A stretch of DNA of 35,689 bases from Gammaproteobacteria bacterium (GTDB lineage Bacteria; Pseudomonadota; Gammaproteobacteria; UBA4575). Both the position numbers and the translations under genes were made by a program. How positions within the stretch are numbered: the first letter of the stretch is position 1; each line of letters begins with the position of its first letter. The notes under the pieces are model-generated. The model was not told where the DNA came from and did not search any database. It saw only the letters and a list, made by a program, of their open reading frames with translations. The stretch spans positions 1 to 35,689 of the forward strand of contig JABDMD010000091.1 in NCBI GenBank assembly GCA_013001685.1. The letters are read 5' to 3'. Shown in pieces: positions 1 to 8,404 of the stretch.

Positions 1-384
1 GTGGCTTCAGGCGGTGAACTTTCCAGACTTAGTCTTGCCATACAAATGGCGACCTCGAATAATTTAAAAATCCCTACACTTATATTTGATGAAGTAGACA
101 CTGGCGTGGGCGGAGCCACTGCAGAAATTGTTGGCAAACATCTACGTAAATTAGGCAATAGCGCACAAGTCTTTTGTGTGACTCACCTACCACAGGTTGC
201 TGCACAATCTCACCATCACTATAAAGTGAATAAATTTGAAAAAGATGAATCCACCGCCACGAAAATTACACACTTAGCTGAGGGTGACCGCATTGAAGAA
301 CTTGCGCGCATGTTAGGTGGCGTAGAACTTACAAAAAATACTCAAGAGCATGCTAAAGAAATGCTTCGTCAAAGCAAATTATGA
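1..384 (+). CDS. recN: DNA repair protein RecN, C-terminal part (cut by window start)
   Basis: This is the last 127 residues of RecN, an SMC-like ATPase that acts in recombinational repair of double-strand breaks in the cytoplasm. The visible part begins at the ABC signature (ASGGELSR, residues 2-9). It continues through the Walker B and D-loop segment (LIFDEVDTGVGG) and the switch histidine region (CVTHLPQVAA), which together are diagnostic of RecN. The GTG at position 1 is an ordinary valine codon of the longer protein, not a start. The stop overlaps the bamE start by 4 bases (ATGA), so the two are translationally coupled. The N-terminal head and coiled coil lie outside the window. Confidence 0.96.
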   Translation: MASGGELSRLSLAIQMATSNNLKIPTLIFDEVDTGVGGATAEIVGKHLRKLGNSAQVFCVTHLPQVAAQSHHHYKVNKFEKDESTATKITHLAEGDRIEELARMLGGVELTKNTQEHAKEMLRQSKL

Positions 385-884
385 AATATTTAAAAATTTT
401 AGTCTCAGTATTAATTTTAACATCATTGCTTGCATGTCAAAGCAAGTTACTTACCGTGCATAAAATTGATGTGCAACAAGGTAATGCATTAGACGCAGAA
501 ATGGTTGGTAAAGTCGAAATTGGTATGACCCAAGAACAAGTGCTATATATACTTGGTAGTCCATTAATTACTGATAGCTTCCACCCCGACAGGTGGGATT
601 ATATTTATTTATTCATACCTGGTTATGGTGAAAAAGAACGCAGACAGTTAACACTTATATTTGATCGCGGCGAAGTCATAGAAATAGACAGACACAATAT
701 TGTTGAAAGCGATCTTGCCGGCACTGCTACTGATGATACTGAAAAGAAAGATGAGCAAGATAAAAAAGCAGAGGAAGAGAAAGAAGAACTCAGCAAAAAA
801 GAAAAGGAAGAGCTAAAAGAATTAGAAGAGCAAGCTGATGCCTTAGAAAACGTAGAAGATGCGTTGGACAGCAACACCCCCTAG
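381..884 (+). CDS. bamE: Outer membrane assembly lipoprotein BamE (SmpA/OmlA)
   Basis: BamE is a lipoprotein of the BAM complex, which inserts beta-barrels into the outer membrane. A signal peptide ends in the lipobox LLAC with Cys19, and the BamE core follows (GMTQEQVLYILGSPL, then DRWDYIYLF and LTLIFDRGEV). The protein has 167 residues, about 50 more than E. coli BamE. The extra part, from about residue 115, is a Glu/Lys-rich segment likely to form a charged helix or coiled coil, and is not part of the known fold. The gene overlaps recN by 4 bases, the usual gammaproteobacterial recN-bamE arrangement. The function of the tail is unknown. Confidence 0.93.
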   Translation: MKYLKILVSVLILTSLLACQSKLLTVHKIDVQQGNALDAEMVGKVEIGMTQEQVLYILGSPLITDSFHPDRWDYIYLFIPGYGEKERRQLTLIFDRGEVIEIDRHNIVESDLAGTATDDTEKKDEQDKKAEEEKEELSKKEKEELKELEEQADALENVEDALDSNTP

Positions 885-912
885 ATAATTAAATTAGTTA
901 GTATCTAAAAAA

Positions 913-1335
913 TTATTTACAATCACCTATACGATTACCTTCCCATTTTGTATTCATCGTTACTTCCTGGCCATTAAAGTTAGCATTCATATCCATACTT
1001 CCAACAATGGAAGTGCCAGTAGAATTAGCATGCCCGTTACCAGTCATAGCCACACCTTGGTTTTCACAGTATAGAGTCCATTGCATTGACTTAGCATCGG
1101 AACTTGAATCAGTAACCTCACAACCCGAATTTTCATCCATCATATTCTCGGGAGAATACTCAGATTCTTTAATGCAGTCTTGAGAAATATTTTCATGTGT
1201 GCCGCCTGGACTGGTGACTTGACTCTTAGTTTCCCACAAGCCTGGCTCTACTTTCATACCCTCTGCAGACACTGAACTTACAAAAATTAAGCATGAAAAT
1301 GCTACCACGAGTGTTTTGTATAAGCTTTTTAACAT
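913..1335 (-). CDS. DUF3617 family periplasmic protein
   Basis: This 140-residue protein has a Sec signal peptide (about residues 1-24, cleavage near VSAEG). Its mature start, KVEPGLWE, matches the conserved beginning of DUF3617 proteins. Several cysteines (in QDCIKES, SGCEV, LYCEN and the terminal GDCK) could form disulfides in the periplasm. The family has no established function. The gene converges on bamE with only 28 bases between the stops, and is not obviously co-transcribed with rnfH, which lies upstream on the same strand after a 65-base gap. Confidence 0.8.
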   Translation of the reverse strand: MLKSLYKTLVVAFSCLIFVSSVSAEGMKVEPGLWETKSQVTSPGGTHENISQDCIKESEYSPENMMDENSGCEVTDSSSDAKSMQWTLYCENQGVAMTGNGHANSTGTSIVGSMDMNANFNGQEVTMNTKWEGNRIGDCK

Positions 1336-1400
1336 AGTGTTGATCTAACTCCAGTTTATTATTATCTGACTAACGTCATGCCAACTAGTTCTAACAGCAA

Positions 1401-1691
1401 CTAACTCTGCATTTCTGCCCGTTTGCGACGCGCATGCATGGGGTCAATAGTTAACGGTCTATAAATCTCAACTCTATCTTGGTCATGCAGAATTTGACTA
1501 CTTTTTACGACTTTCCCATAGATACCAAGCGAATTTTTTGTAATATCAATTTCACTATACATACGCAAAATATCTGACTCAATAATAGCTTGTTCTACAG
1601 TACTATTAGCAGGCAATTCTACTGTTATTACTTCTTGATGGTGAGTCAATGCATACACCACTGTCACCGAAATAATTTTCCTGTTAGCCAT
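1401..1691 (-). CDS. rnfH: RnfH family ubiquitin-fold protein
   Basis: This 96-residue small protein is of the RnfH family (beta-grasp fold, related to ThiS/MoaD in shape but without their C-terminal Gly-Gly). The family signature is clear near the end: DRVEIYRPLTIDP followed by a basic RRKRAE tail. Its role is unsettled; in some bacteria it is encoded with the Rnf electron-transport complex, and elsewhere, as here, with ratA. The start overlaps the 3' end of ratA by 8 bases, indicating coupling. No rnf genes are visible in this window. Confidence 0.92.
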   Translation of the reverse strand: MANRKIISVTVVYALTHHQEVITVELPANSTVEQAIIESDILRMYSEIDITKNSLGIYGKVVKSSQILHDQDRVEIYRPLTIDPMHARRKRAEMQS

Positions 1692-2115
1692 AAAGCTGTT
1701 GAGCTCTTTCCGTAAACGCTGACACTAGTTTATTTGCCACCTGATTAAAAATTGGCCCCAATGTAACTGCGTATAAACGGTTTGAAAACGAGAACTGCAA
1801 ATCAAGCTCAACCCTGCATGAATGCTCATCTAACTCTTTAAATATCCAAGTACCAACTAAACGTTTAAAAGGGCCTTTTAATAAATGCATGGTAATTTTT
1901 TTGTCTGCATCTAATTCATTACAAGTGGTTACAGAAGCATTAATACCATGTTTAGCAAATTTCATCGTAGCTTGTTTTTCATTTTCGCTATCACTATGAA
2001 CTTCGCACTTCACACACCAAGGAATAAATTCAGGATATGAATCTACATCATTTACTAGATTAAACATTTGTGCCGCAGAATATGGCAACAACGCACTACG
2101 CTGAACATGAGTCAT
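1684..2115 (-). CDS. ratA: RatA / COQ10-type START-domain protein
   Basis: This 143-residue protein consists of a single polyketide-cyclase/START (COQ10) domain. Recognisable segments are the N-terminal RSALLPYSAAQMFNLVNDV, then YPEFIPWC and the C-terminal FNQVANKLVSAFTERA. E. coli RatA was described as a toxin that blocks 70S assembly, while homologues such as Coq10 bind ubiquinone and help respiration, so the toxin label may not apply. There is no separate antitoxin gene; rnfH is the coupled neighbour. It starts 8 bases after the end of the upstream transporter gene, suggesting read-through from that gene. Confidence 0.92.
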   Translation of the reverse strand: MTHVQRSALLPYSAAQMFNLVNDVDSYPEFIPWCVKCEVHSDSENEKQATMKFAKHGINASVTTCNELDADKKITMHLLKGPFKRLVGTWIFKELDEHSCRVELDLQFSFSNRLYAVTLGPIFNQVANKLVSAFTERAQQLYG

Positions 2116-2123
2116 AAAAATTA

Positions 2124-3521
2124 CTATGTAATATTAAGTTTCTCAAGAACACCCAACACGTGTAGAAATATAAGAACCACGCCAATAGGTGTGAGATACC
2201 TTGCTAAGAAGCGCCATAACTTATATGCAACCTCATATTTGATTTTTAATTCATCTCGTCGCGATTTTTCTGACATTAGCCATGCTGCAAAAATACAAAT
2301 TAATATACCACCCAAAGGCAACATAATATTTGAAGTCAAGTAATCCAATAAATCGAAAAAAGATTTTCCCTCAAGGATAGTACCATCGAAAACATCAATT
2401 TTTTTCCAACTATTAAACGAATATACGGTTCCCAAACCAACTGTCCAAGCTACTAATCCGCAAATAATTGAAGAAATAAAACGAGAAATTGAAAATTTCT
2501 CAACGAGCCAAGCTACAGCAGGTTCTATTAGCGATATCGCAGAAGTCCATGCTGCAAATACGAGTAAAATAAAAAATAATGTTCCAAAGATTAAGCCACC
2601 CGTCATTTGACCAAACGCCAATGGCAAAGTATTAAAAATTAAACCTGGCCCTTGACCTGCTTCTAAACCATTAGCAAGGACAATCGGAAAAATTGCCAAG
2701 CCTGCCAAAATAGCTATCAAGGTATCTGCAATGGCAACCTGAAAACTTGTTGTGGCAATTGATGCATCATCTGGCAAATAGGAGCCGTACATCATGATTG
2801 CTCCCATACCTAGACTCAAACTAAAAAACGCTTGTCCCATGGCCTTGAGTACAACTTCTGGGCTAAGTTTGGAAAAATCTGGAGCAAACAAAAACTTTAA
2901 ACTTTCCAAGAAATCACCGTGTAACATGGCATAGCCAATCATAATTATTATTAAAATAAATAAAGCCGGCATTAAAATACGTACAGCAGTTTCTAAACCT
3001 TTATTCACCCCTCTTATTACCACAACCATAGTGAGAAGAATAAACACGCTATGCCAAAATAATAAACGCCGTGGATTTGAAATTAAATTATCAAACACTT
3101 CACCCGCTTGCTCACCACTGACGCCTGAAAAAGTACCTGTTGCAGTTTCAAGCACGTATGCTAACGCCCAACCAGCAATCACACTATAGTAAGAAAGTAT
3201 TAAAAAACCTGCCAGCACTCCCATTAAACCTAATAAGCGCCAAACTCTGCTGCGCTTTTCTTCTGCTGCAAGAGTGGTCATGGTATTAACTGGGCTACTT
3301 CTGCCGCGACGCCCCAGCAACACTTCAGACATCATTACAGGTAAGCCGAATAAAGCGATACATATCAAATACAGAAGTACAAACGCACCACCACCGTTTT
3401 CCCCTGCCATATAAGGAAACTTCCAAATATTTCCCAATCCAACTGCGGAACCCGCCGCCGCTAATACAAACGCAAAGCGTGAAGACCAGTATCCGTGTAT
3501 TGAGGTTCTTACAGTTGCCAT
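2124..3521 (-). CDS. Sodium-dependent transporter, neurotransmitter:sodium symporter (SNF/LeuT) family
   Basis: This 465-residue polytopic inner-membrane protein belongs to the LeuT-fold NSS family, which couples Na+ entry to uptake of amino acids or related solutes. The first membrane helix carries the family hallmark GSAVGLGNIWKFPY (residues 24-37), followed by GENGGGAFV. A later segment, FFSLSLGMGAIMMYGSYL, matches helix 6. About eleven hydrophobic segments can be counted. The substrate cannot be told from sequence. It sits between ratA and smpB, which are usually neighbours, and starts divergently from smpB with about 107 bases between the starts. Confidence 0.92.
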   Translation of the reverse strand: MATVRTSIHGYWSSRFAFVLAAAGSAVGLGNIWKFPYMAGENGGGAFVLLYLICIALFGLPVMMSEVLLGRRGRSSPVNTMTTLAAEEKRSRVWRLLGLMGVLAGFLILSYYSVIAGWALAYVLETATGTFSGVSGEQAGEVFDNLISNPRRLLFWHSVFILLTMVVVIRGVNKGLETAVRILMPALFILIIIMIGYAMLHGDFLESLKFLFAPDFSKLSPEVVLKAMGQAFFSLSLGMGAIMMYGSYLPDDASIATTSFQVAIADTLIAILAGLAIFPIVLANGLEAGQGPGLIFNTLPLAFGQMTGGLIFGTLFFILLVFAAWTSAISLIEPAVAWLVEKFSISRFISSIICGLVAWTVGLGTVYSFNSWKKIDVFDGTILEGKSFFDLLDYLTSNIMLPLGGILICIFAAWLMSEKSRRDELKIKYEVAYKLWRFLARYLTPIGVVLIFLHVLGVLEKLNIT

Positions 3522-3628
3522 AACTTTCTTATTCTATTTATCTACTTGTTAGCAAGATATCGATGCGAGTGTTTCAATTTTATAAATTTGCCATCGAATG
3601 CTCATGATAAATACACCATAATAGCCGC

Positions 3629-4102
3629 ATGGCAAAGCCTAAGCATAAATCAGATAACGCTATCGCAGTTAATAAAAAAGCCCGACATGATTATTTCATT
3701 GAGGAAAAGATTGAGGCTGGGCTTGTACTAGAAGGTTGGGAAGTCAAAAGTTTACGATCAAAAAGTATACAATTAAAAGAAAGCTATGTACTTGTAAAAA
3801 ATATGGAAGCTTGGTTACTTGGTGCACATATCAGCCCGTTACCGTCAGTTTCAACACATAAAGTAGCTGACCCTACTCGTACCCGCAAGCTGCTACTGCA
3901 TAGAAAAGAACTAGCAAGATTAATTGGCGCAGTGGACCGCAAAGGTTACACCCTAGTGCCATTATCGATGTATTGGAAAAATGGCATAGCCAAACTAGAA
4001 ATTGGACTTGCCAAGGGAAAACAGAAACAAGACAAGCGCGCCAGCATCAAGGAAAGAGACTGGCAGCGCGATAAACAGCGAGTTTTAAAACAAACCAGAT
4101 AG
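3629..4102 (+). CDS. smpB: SsrA-binding protein SmpB
   Basis: SmpB binds tmRNA and brings it to stalled ribosomes for trans-translation. The 157-residue protein has the expected length and motifs: [18 protein letters not shown], the GWEVKSLR core, RKLLLHRKE, and the basic C-terminal tail with [11 protein letters not shown] that enters the mRNA channel. The start ATG at 3629 (MAKPKHK) fits the family. The tmRNA gene itself is not seen downstream in this window. Confidence 0.97.
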   Translation: MAKPKHKSDNAIAVNKKARHDYFIEEKIEAGLVLEGWEVKSLRSKSIQLKESYVLVKNMEAWLLGAHISPLPSVSTHKVADPTRTRKLLLHRKELARLIGAVDRKGYTLVPLSMYWKNGIAKLEIGLAKGKQKQDKRASIKERDWQRDKQRVLKQTR

Positions 4103-4142
4103 TATAACTATCGTGCAAATGTGACCTTAATTTGTATTCTTT

Positions 4143-4161
4143 TAATACTCGTTAAGTATTA
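4143..4161. terminator. AT-rich hairpin between convergent genes
   Basis: A perfect 7-bp stem (TAATACT / AGTATTA) with a 5-base loop lies between smpB and the convergent small lipoprotein gene. It is placed where a two-way terminator would be, but it lacks GC pairs and a clear T-tract, so the assignment is weak. Confidence 0.3.
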
Positions 4162-4177
4162 CTAATTGATAAATTTA

Positions 4178-4408
4178 CTAGTAAGTTTTTACACCACAGT
4201 TAAAAATACCAGACTTAGATTCTTTCTGTGTTGCTTCCACACATTCGGCATAAGAACCGAATTCACCAACAATGGTTGAAGTCTTTGAGTTAGAACTTAC
4301 ATACACCTCTCCTACCCATTTGCCACCTGCAGAACCACCATTATCGCCACAAGCTATAAGCGATAGCGTTACGGCAAATAAAATACATACAAAAAGCTTA
4401 TGTAACAT
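4178..4408 (-). CDS. Small putative lipoprotein, unknown function
   Basis: I do not recognise the family. The ATG at 4408 is preferred over an upstream ATG at 4423 because GGAG lies 7 bases ahead of it and it gives a proper lipoprotein signal: MLHKLFVCILFAVTLSLIAC, with Cys20. The mature part is only about 56 residues and holds two cysteines in the pattern YAECVEATQ then FNCGVKTY, which could form a disulfide. Membrane attachment is inferred from the lipobox. It follows smpB on the opposite strand and has no obvious operon partner. Confidence 0.65.
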   Translation of the reverse strand: MLHKLFVCILFAVTLSLIACGDNGGSAGGKWVGEVYVSSNSKTSTIVGEFGSYAECVEATQKESKSGIFNCGVKTY

Positions 4409-4527
4409 AAAAGTTCTCCACATTGTTAATCCTTGGGTTTGTACTGATTAGTGCATTAGTAAGATTGGGCAAAATGTAACTAAATTCAAGCTGATCGGCA
4501 ACCGTAATCATCACTTTCGTATTGATT

Positions 4528-5244
4528 TTATTCAGGCTTGTCTTTTACCCAGACACAACCTGTCTCGCTTTCCTGCTTTATTTTATTCAAAAAAGCATCA
4601 TGTGCTTGTAACTCTTCATCACTAGCATAGATTATTTTCAAAGCTTCGCGCTCAGAATTCATTCCGGCATTTGCACTATTACGCTTTGCCGCAGCTCCTG
4701 AATTAGCCGCCAAACTAAGTGTTGTTTGCCCGCCTGTTAATGCCAAATAAACATCGGCAAGTATTTGTGCATCCAGCAGTGCTCCGTGCAACTCACGATG
4801 AGAATTATCAATCTCATAACGCTTGCATAACGCATCTAAATTATTTTTTTGCCCGGGGTGCATTTTTCGAGCCATGCTTAGCGAATCAATTACTTTGCAA
4901 CAATCATTGATATCCGTGATGTCATGCCCAGCCAACTTAAGCTCAGCATTGATGAAGCTCACGTCAAAACTCGCGTTGTGAATAATTAACTCAGCATCAG
5001 CAACAAATTCTATAAAGTCATCAGCAACACTTGAAAATTTGGGCTTATCAGCAAGAAATTCTAGCGATATTCCATGCACTTCTTGCGCACCTGCATCAAT
5101 TACACGCTCTGGATTGAGAAACTGATGATACTGTTGATCAGTTGTTCGACGATGCAAAACTTCTACACAGCCAATTTCTATTATCCGATGCCCTTGCGAA
5201 ACTTCTAATCCGGTGGTTTCTGTATCGAGTACAACTTGTCGCAT
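4528..5244 (-). CDS. dnaQ: DNA polymerase III epsilon subunit (3'-5' proofreading exonuclease)
   Basis: DnaQ proofreads for the replicative polymerase III core. All DEDDh exonuclease motifs are present: Exo I LDTETTG with Asp7 and Glu9, Exo II HNASFD with Asp94, and Exo III HGALLDAQ with His153 and Asp158. The 238-residue length is typical, and the C-terminal part (KQESETGCVW) resembles the segment that contacts the alpha subunit. It lies downstream of rnhA on the same strand with a 29-base gap; E. coli has the two genes side by side but divergent. Confidence 0.95.
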   Translation of the reverse strand: MRQVVLDTETTGLEVSQGHRIIEIGCVEVLHRRTTDQQYHQFLNPERVIDAGAQEVHGISLEFLADKPKFSSVADDFIEFVADAELIIHNASFDVSFINAELKLAGHDITDINDCCKVIDSLSMARKMHPGQKNNLDALCKRYEIDNSHRELHGALLDAQILADVYLALTGGQTTLSLAANSGAAAKRNSANAGMNSEREALKIIYASDEELQAHDAFLNKIKQESETGCVWVKDKPE

Positions 5245-5273
5245 TTTAAAAAATTAGTTAGCTTTAAGAAAAA

Positions 5274-5717
5274 CTACAATAGCAGATTATCGATTGCTTC
5301 ATTCGCTAATTGATCGACTTGTTCGTTTTCGTCATGACCGCTATGGCCTTTCACCCATTCCCATGTAACCTCATGAGATTCAACTAATTTGTCTAATTGT
5401 TTCCATAAGTCTTCATTCTTAACAGGTTTTTTTGCAGCAGTTTTCCAGCCGTTACGCTTCCAATTCGCAAGCCATTGCTGAATACCATCCATTACATAAC
5501 GAGAATCAGTAGTAACGTGAACTATACAAGGTTTAGTTAGCCTTTCAAAAGCAGAGATGACCGCCTGCAATTCCATACGGTTATTAGTTGTCTCTTCTAC
5601 CGCTCCATTTAACTGTGTTTCCTTTCCAGCATAACGAAGAATTGCTCCCCACCCACCTGGCCCAGGGTTACCTCTGCAAGCTCCATCAGTAAAAATTTCA
5701 ACCCGGTTTTCGGACAT
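5274..5717 (-). CDS. rnhA: Ribonuclease HI
   Basis: RNase HI cuts the RNA strand of RNA-DNA hybrids. Starting at the ATG at 5717 ([19 protein letters not shown]) gives 147 residues, close to the E. coli protein, and the active-site residues fall one position later than in E. coli: Asp11, Glu49, Asp71, His125 and Asp135. An upstream in-frame ATG at 5765 would add 16 residues but has no ribosome-binding site and reads through the end of the preceding methyltransferase gene. With the chosen start the two genes overlap by 20 bases, consistent with coupled translation. Confidence 0.95.
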   Translation of the reverse strand: MSENRVEIFTDGACRGNPGPGGWGAILRYAGKETQLNGAVEETTNNRMELQAVISAFERLTKPCIVHVTTDSRYVMDGIQQWLANWKRNGWKTAAKKPVKNEDLWKQLDKLVESHEVTWEWVKGHSGHDENEQVDQLANEAIDNLLL

Positions 5718-6486
5718 GTTTATTTCTTGTATATTTACTTTGGCGTGCGGTTGGCTCTGTGACATTAACAGGAATCATGCGTCTGCGCGGTCTCCAAGGC
5801 TGTGGCGTTGGCGTAAGCGTAAGCTCGCGTTTCTTGGCTACAAGAATTTGCAGCGCACCTAATCGACCCAATCCCACTTTCTCGGCTTTACTTAAAAACT
5901 GCATTCGCTGTTGAAAGTGCATATTCTGTATCGGCGGTTGCAACCCTAAGTGCTCGACGATTAATACCTTAAACCCTAAGAGCGATAACCAATCTTTCAG
6001 TCTTCTTTGTGTATAAAAATGTGCCGCCCAAGGTGCGCGCTGACTACGGATAAAAAGCAGTTTGCTCAAGCCCATCATGCTGAACGGATTAAAACCGATC
6101 ATCACCAAATGACCTTCTGAAATTAGTACACGATGGATCTCACGCAGAACCTGGTGTGGTTTAGGTGAAATATCTAATGTGTGAGGTAAGACAATTAAAT
6201 CTAGGGTATTTTGTGGAAATGGCAAAGCTAATGGATTTGCAGCAACATTACCTTTTTCAGTATTAAAGGTCATGTATATTTTTTGCCCAATTTTACTGCT
6301 AGAAATTAAATCTATCTCATTCGCCAAACCACCAATTTGTAGTGCGTGATAACCAAACAGACTCGGTAGTAGTTTGTCTAATTTAGCTAACAACCCTTTG
6401 TATAAAATTTGTCCTGCAGGAGTTGCATACCAATCCTGTAACTGTTGTGTGTATTTAACAGAATTAAAAAGCACAGATTCTTTCAT
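5698..6486 (-). CDS. SAM-dependent methyltransferase, YafS-like
   Basis: This 262-residue protein has a class I methyltransferase (Methyltransf_11-like) core. Its nucleotide-binding part (YHALQIGG) is weakly conserved, but the later motifs [15 protein letters not shown] and [21 protein letters not shown] are clear. The C-terminus is basic (WRPRRR). The position directly upstream of rnhA and dnaQ and opposite mltD matches that of yafS in E. coli. The substrate is unknown. It starts 147 bases from mltD on the other strand, so the interval holds two divergent promoters. Confidence 0.85.
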   Translation of the reverse strand: MKESVLFNSVKYTQQLQDWYATPAGQILYKGLLAKLDKLLPSLFGYHALQIGGLANEIDLISSSKIGQKIYMTFNTEKGNVAANPLALPFPQNTLDLIVLPHTLDISPKPHQVLREIHRVLISEGHLVMIGFNPFSMMGLSKLLFIRSQRAPWAAHFYTQRRLKDWLSLLGFKVLIVEHLGLQPPIQNMHFQQRMQFLSKAEKVGLGRLGALQILVAKKRELTLTPTPQPWRPRRRMIPVNVTEPTARQSKYTRNKHVRKPG

Positions 6487-6633
6487 GTATTAATTCTACC
6501 TTAAAACAGTCGCTTGTAATGCAAACTTTTCATAATAGTTCAAGATCACATTAATCTTTGTAAATATCCTTTTAAATTTAGTTGTTGATCTATTTATATC
6601 GTATCTTTATGCTTCGCGGCCATGGAGGAATGG

Positions 6634-8010
6634 GTGTTAAACAAGAACGTTTTAATGGTATTTTCCTTGGCTTTTTTTGCCATTGGCTGTACACACACTC
6701 CAACAAATGCTGACCTCGACAATTCTGCACATACAGATGCAATAGCGCAAAAAGCGGATTTTGTCAGCCCGCTACTTAGTGATTCTTTTGACAAAGATTA
6801 TTCAGCTATTTCTAACAGCAATCAGCTTATATGGCATCACATTGAAAACAAACTTGAATTAACTAAGTTGTACGATCATCCGCGAGTAGTTCTACAAAAA
6901 CATAAATTTTTAAATGATAGTGACTACTTAGATATAGTTACAAAACGTTCTGAACCTTTCATTCACTTTATATTAAGCGAAATTGAAAACCGTCAAATGC
7001 CTGCTGAATTGGCTATTTTGCCTATTATAGAAAGTGGCTATCACCCAAGGGCTCGTTCACGCGCAAAAGCAGAAGGCCTCTGGCAAATTATGCCCTATAC
7101 AGCCAAAGACTTGGGTCTAAAACGCTCTGTTGGCTATGATGGTCGTCATGATGTTTATGCATCAACCTCTGCAGCACTCGATTATCTTGCACAGATGTAT
7201 AAAAAATTTGATGGTGATTGGTTGCTTGCACTCGCGGCATACAACGCTGGCCCACAACGCGTGAAACGCGCATTAAAAAATGCCAGTGCCCGCGATGAAA
7301 ATGTTTACTGGGGTTTACGCTTACCACGGGAAACACGCGAATACGTTCCAAAGATTTTAGCTTTATGCGCAATTATCAAAGACAAAGAATTTAGCAGCAC
7401 ATTACTACATCCAATTGAAGATGCTCCTTACCTGGCTATTATTGAACTTAGCAAGCGCATTTCACCTGCGAAATTAATTCAAACCGCTGCAGTAAACGAA
7501 AGTGAAATAAAATTACTCAACCCAGCAATACGAAACCTTAGTACGCCGATTCCAGCTGGCTATCATTTAATGGTGCCAAAGCGAGATGCTGAATTCTTAG
7601 CCCTTGCAATTGATAATATGCAAGAAGCACCTCAACCAAGTTGGGCGAAACATAAAATTAATCGTGGTGAATCTCTAAGTAGTATTGCAAGACGCTATGG
7701 CACCACCATCCGCGCATTACGCGAAGCAAATAATATGCATAGCAACACAATTGTTGCCGGACGATCTTTAGTCATACCCTTAAAACAAACACACTCCACC
7801 GAAGTTGTACCAGCGAGCGCTAAAACAAAATCACCAGTGGTTGAAACTATCAGCACAATAGACGTGCCATATATTTATGTTGTAGCAATGGGCGATAGCT
7901 TTTGGAAAATCGCAAATCGCAACAACACTACAGTTCAAAGACTATTTGAAATTAATGGCCGTAGCGCTGACCAGCCACTTCAGCCGGGCGAAACCATCTT
8001 AGTCGATTAG
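6634..8010 (+). CDS. mltD: Membrane-bound lytic murein transglycosylase D
   Basis: MltD cleaves the glycan strands of peptidoglycan in the periplasm. The GTG at 6634 is chosen because GGAGG stands 5 bases before it and it yields a lipoprotein signal ending AIGC (Cys19); an in-frame ATG at 6622 has no ribosome-binding site. The SLT domain covers about residues 115-260, with the catalytic Glu133 in IIESGYHPRA, then GLWQIMP and AYNAGP. Two LysM domains follow (about 344-386 and 413-457), which bind glycan strands. The E. coli neighbour gloB is absent here. Length is 458 residues. Confidence 0.93.
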   Translation: MLNKNVLMVFSLAFFAIGCTHTPTNADLDNSAHTDAIAQKADFVSPLLSDSFDKDYSAISNSNQLIWHHIENKLELTKLYDHPRVVLQKHKFLNDSDYLDIVTKRSEPFIHFILSEIENRQMPAELAILPIIESGYHPRARSRAKAEGLWQIMPYTAKDLGLKRSVGYDGRHDVYASTSAALDYLAQMYKKFDGDWLLALAAYNAGPQRVKRALKNASARDENVYWGLRLPRETREYVPKILALCAIIKDKEFSSTLLHPIEDAPYLAIIELSKRISPAKLIQTAAVNESEIKLLNPAIRNLSTPIPAGYHLMVPKRDAEFLALAIDNMQEAPQPSWAKHKINRGESLSSIARRYGTTIRALREANNMHSNTIVAGRSLVIPLKQTHSTEVVPASAKTKSPVVETISTIDVPYIYVVAMGDSFWKIANRNNTTVQRLFEINGRSADQPLQPGETILVD

Positions 8011-8404
8011 GACTTCTCAGCCTCCCTCTTAAACATAACTTTACGATAGCTCCCGACAGCACCTCACATCTGTCAGAATGCAATATCCATCATATAATTC
8101 ACTGATTTTAATGGCTTACGTCTCTAAAATGAGATGACTCGTCGCACTTCCAGCCAGTGCATATAGTCGTCTTTGCTGTGTCTGTAGTATGCTCCAAAGC
8201 CTTGAAATGCCTATACACTTGCTATGGAAATAACCATTAAACACACTTACCTGAAGACAATATTGGGAGAACCCAATCGTGGTCTCTAAGAGCCTACAAG
8301 CACAGTTCATATTGGCCAGAATTGTCATCGTAATTAACTTCGATAAGACAATGAGATTCAAATGGATGTGTGCATAAGTCTAGCGTCAGACTTGATTAAG
8401 CATC
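8011..8404. other. Intergenic stretch without a convincing gene
   Basis: These 394 bases separate mltD from the kinase operon. Only a poor minus-strand frame (8116-8361) is open, without recognisable protein features. An inverted repeat AAGTCT / AGACTT (8376-8393, 6-base loop) lies 11 bases before the kinase start and could be an operator or a 5' leader hairpin. The kinase operon promoter presumably lies in this stretch, but I could not pick a convincing -35/-10 pair. Confidence 0.4.

Noticed and set aside
1684-2115. ratA-rnfH as a toxin-antitoxin pair
   Set aside because: The START-domain protein is better explained as a Coq10-like respiratory factor; the coupling with rnfH alone does not show toxin-antitoxin function.
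8116-8361. Minus-strand open frame of 81 codons in the mltD-kinase gap
   Set aside because: Low-complexity, no recognisable domain, no ribosome-binding site and no support from neighbours; looks like chance.
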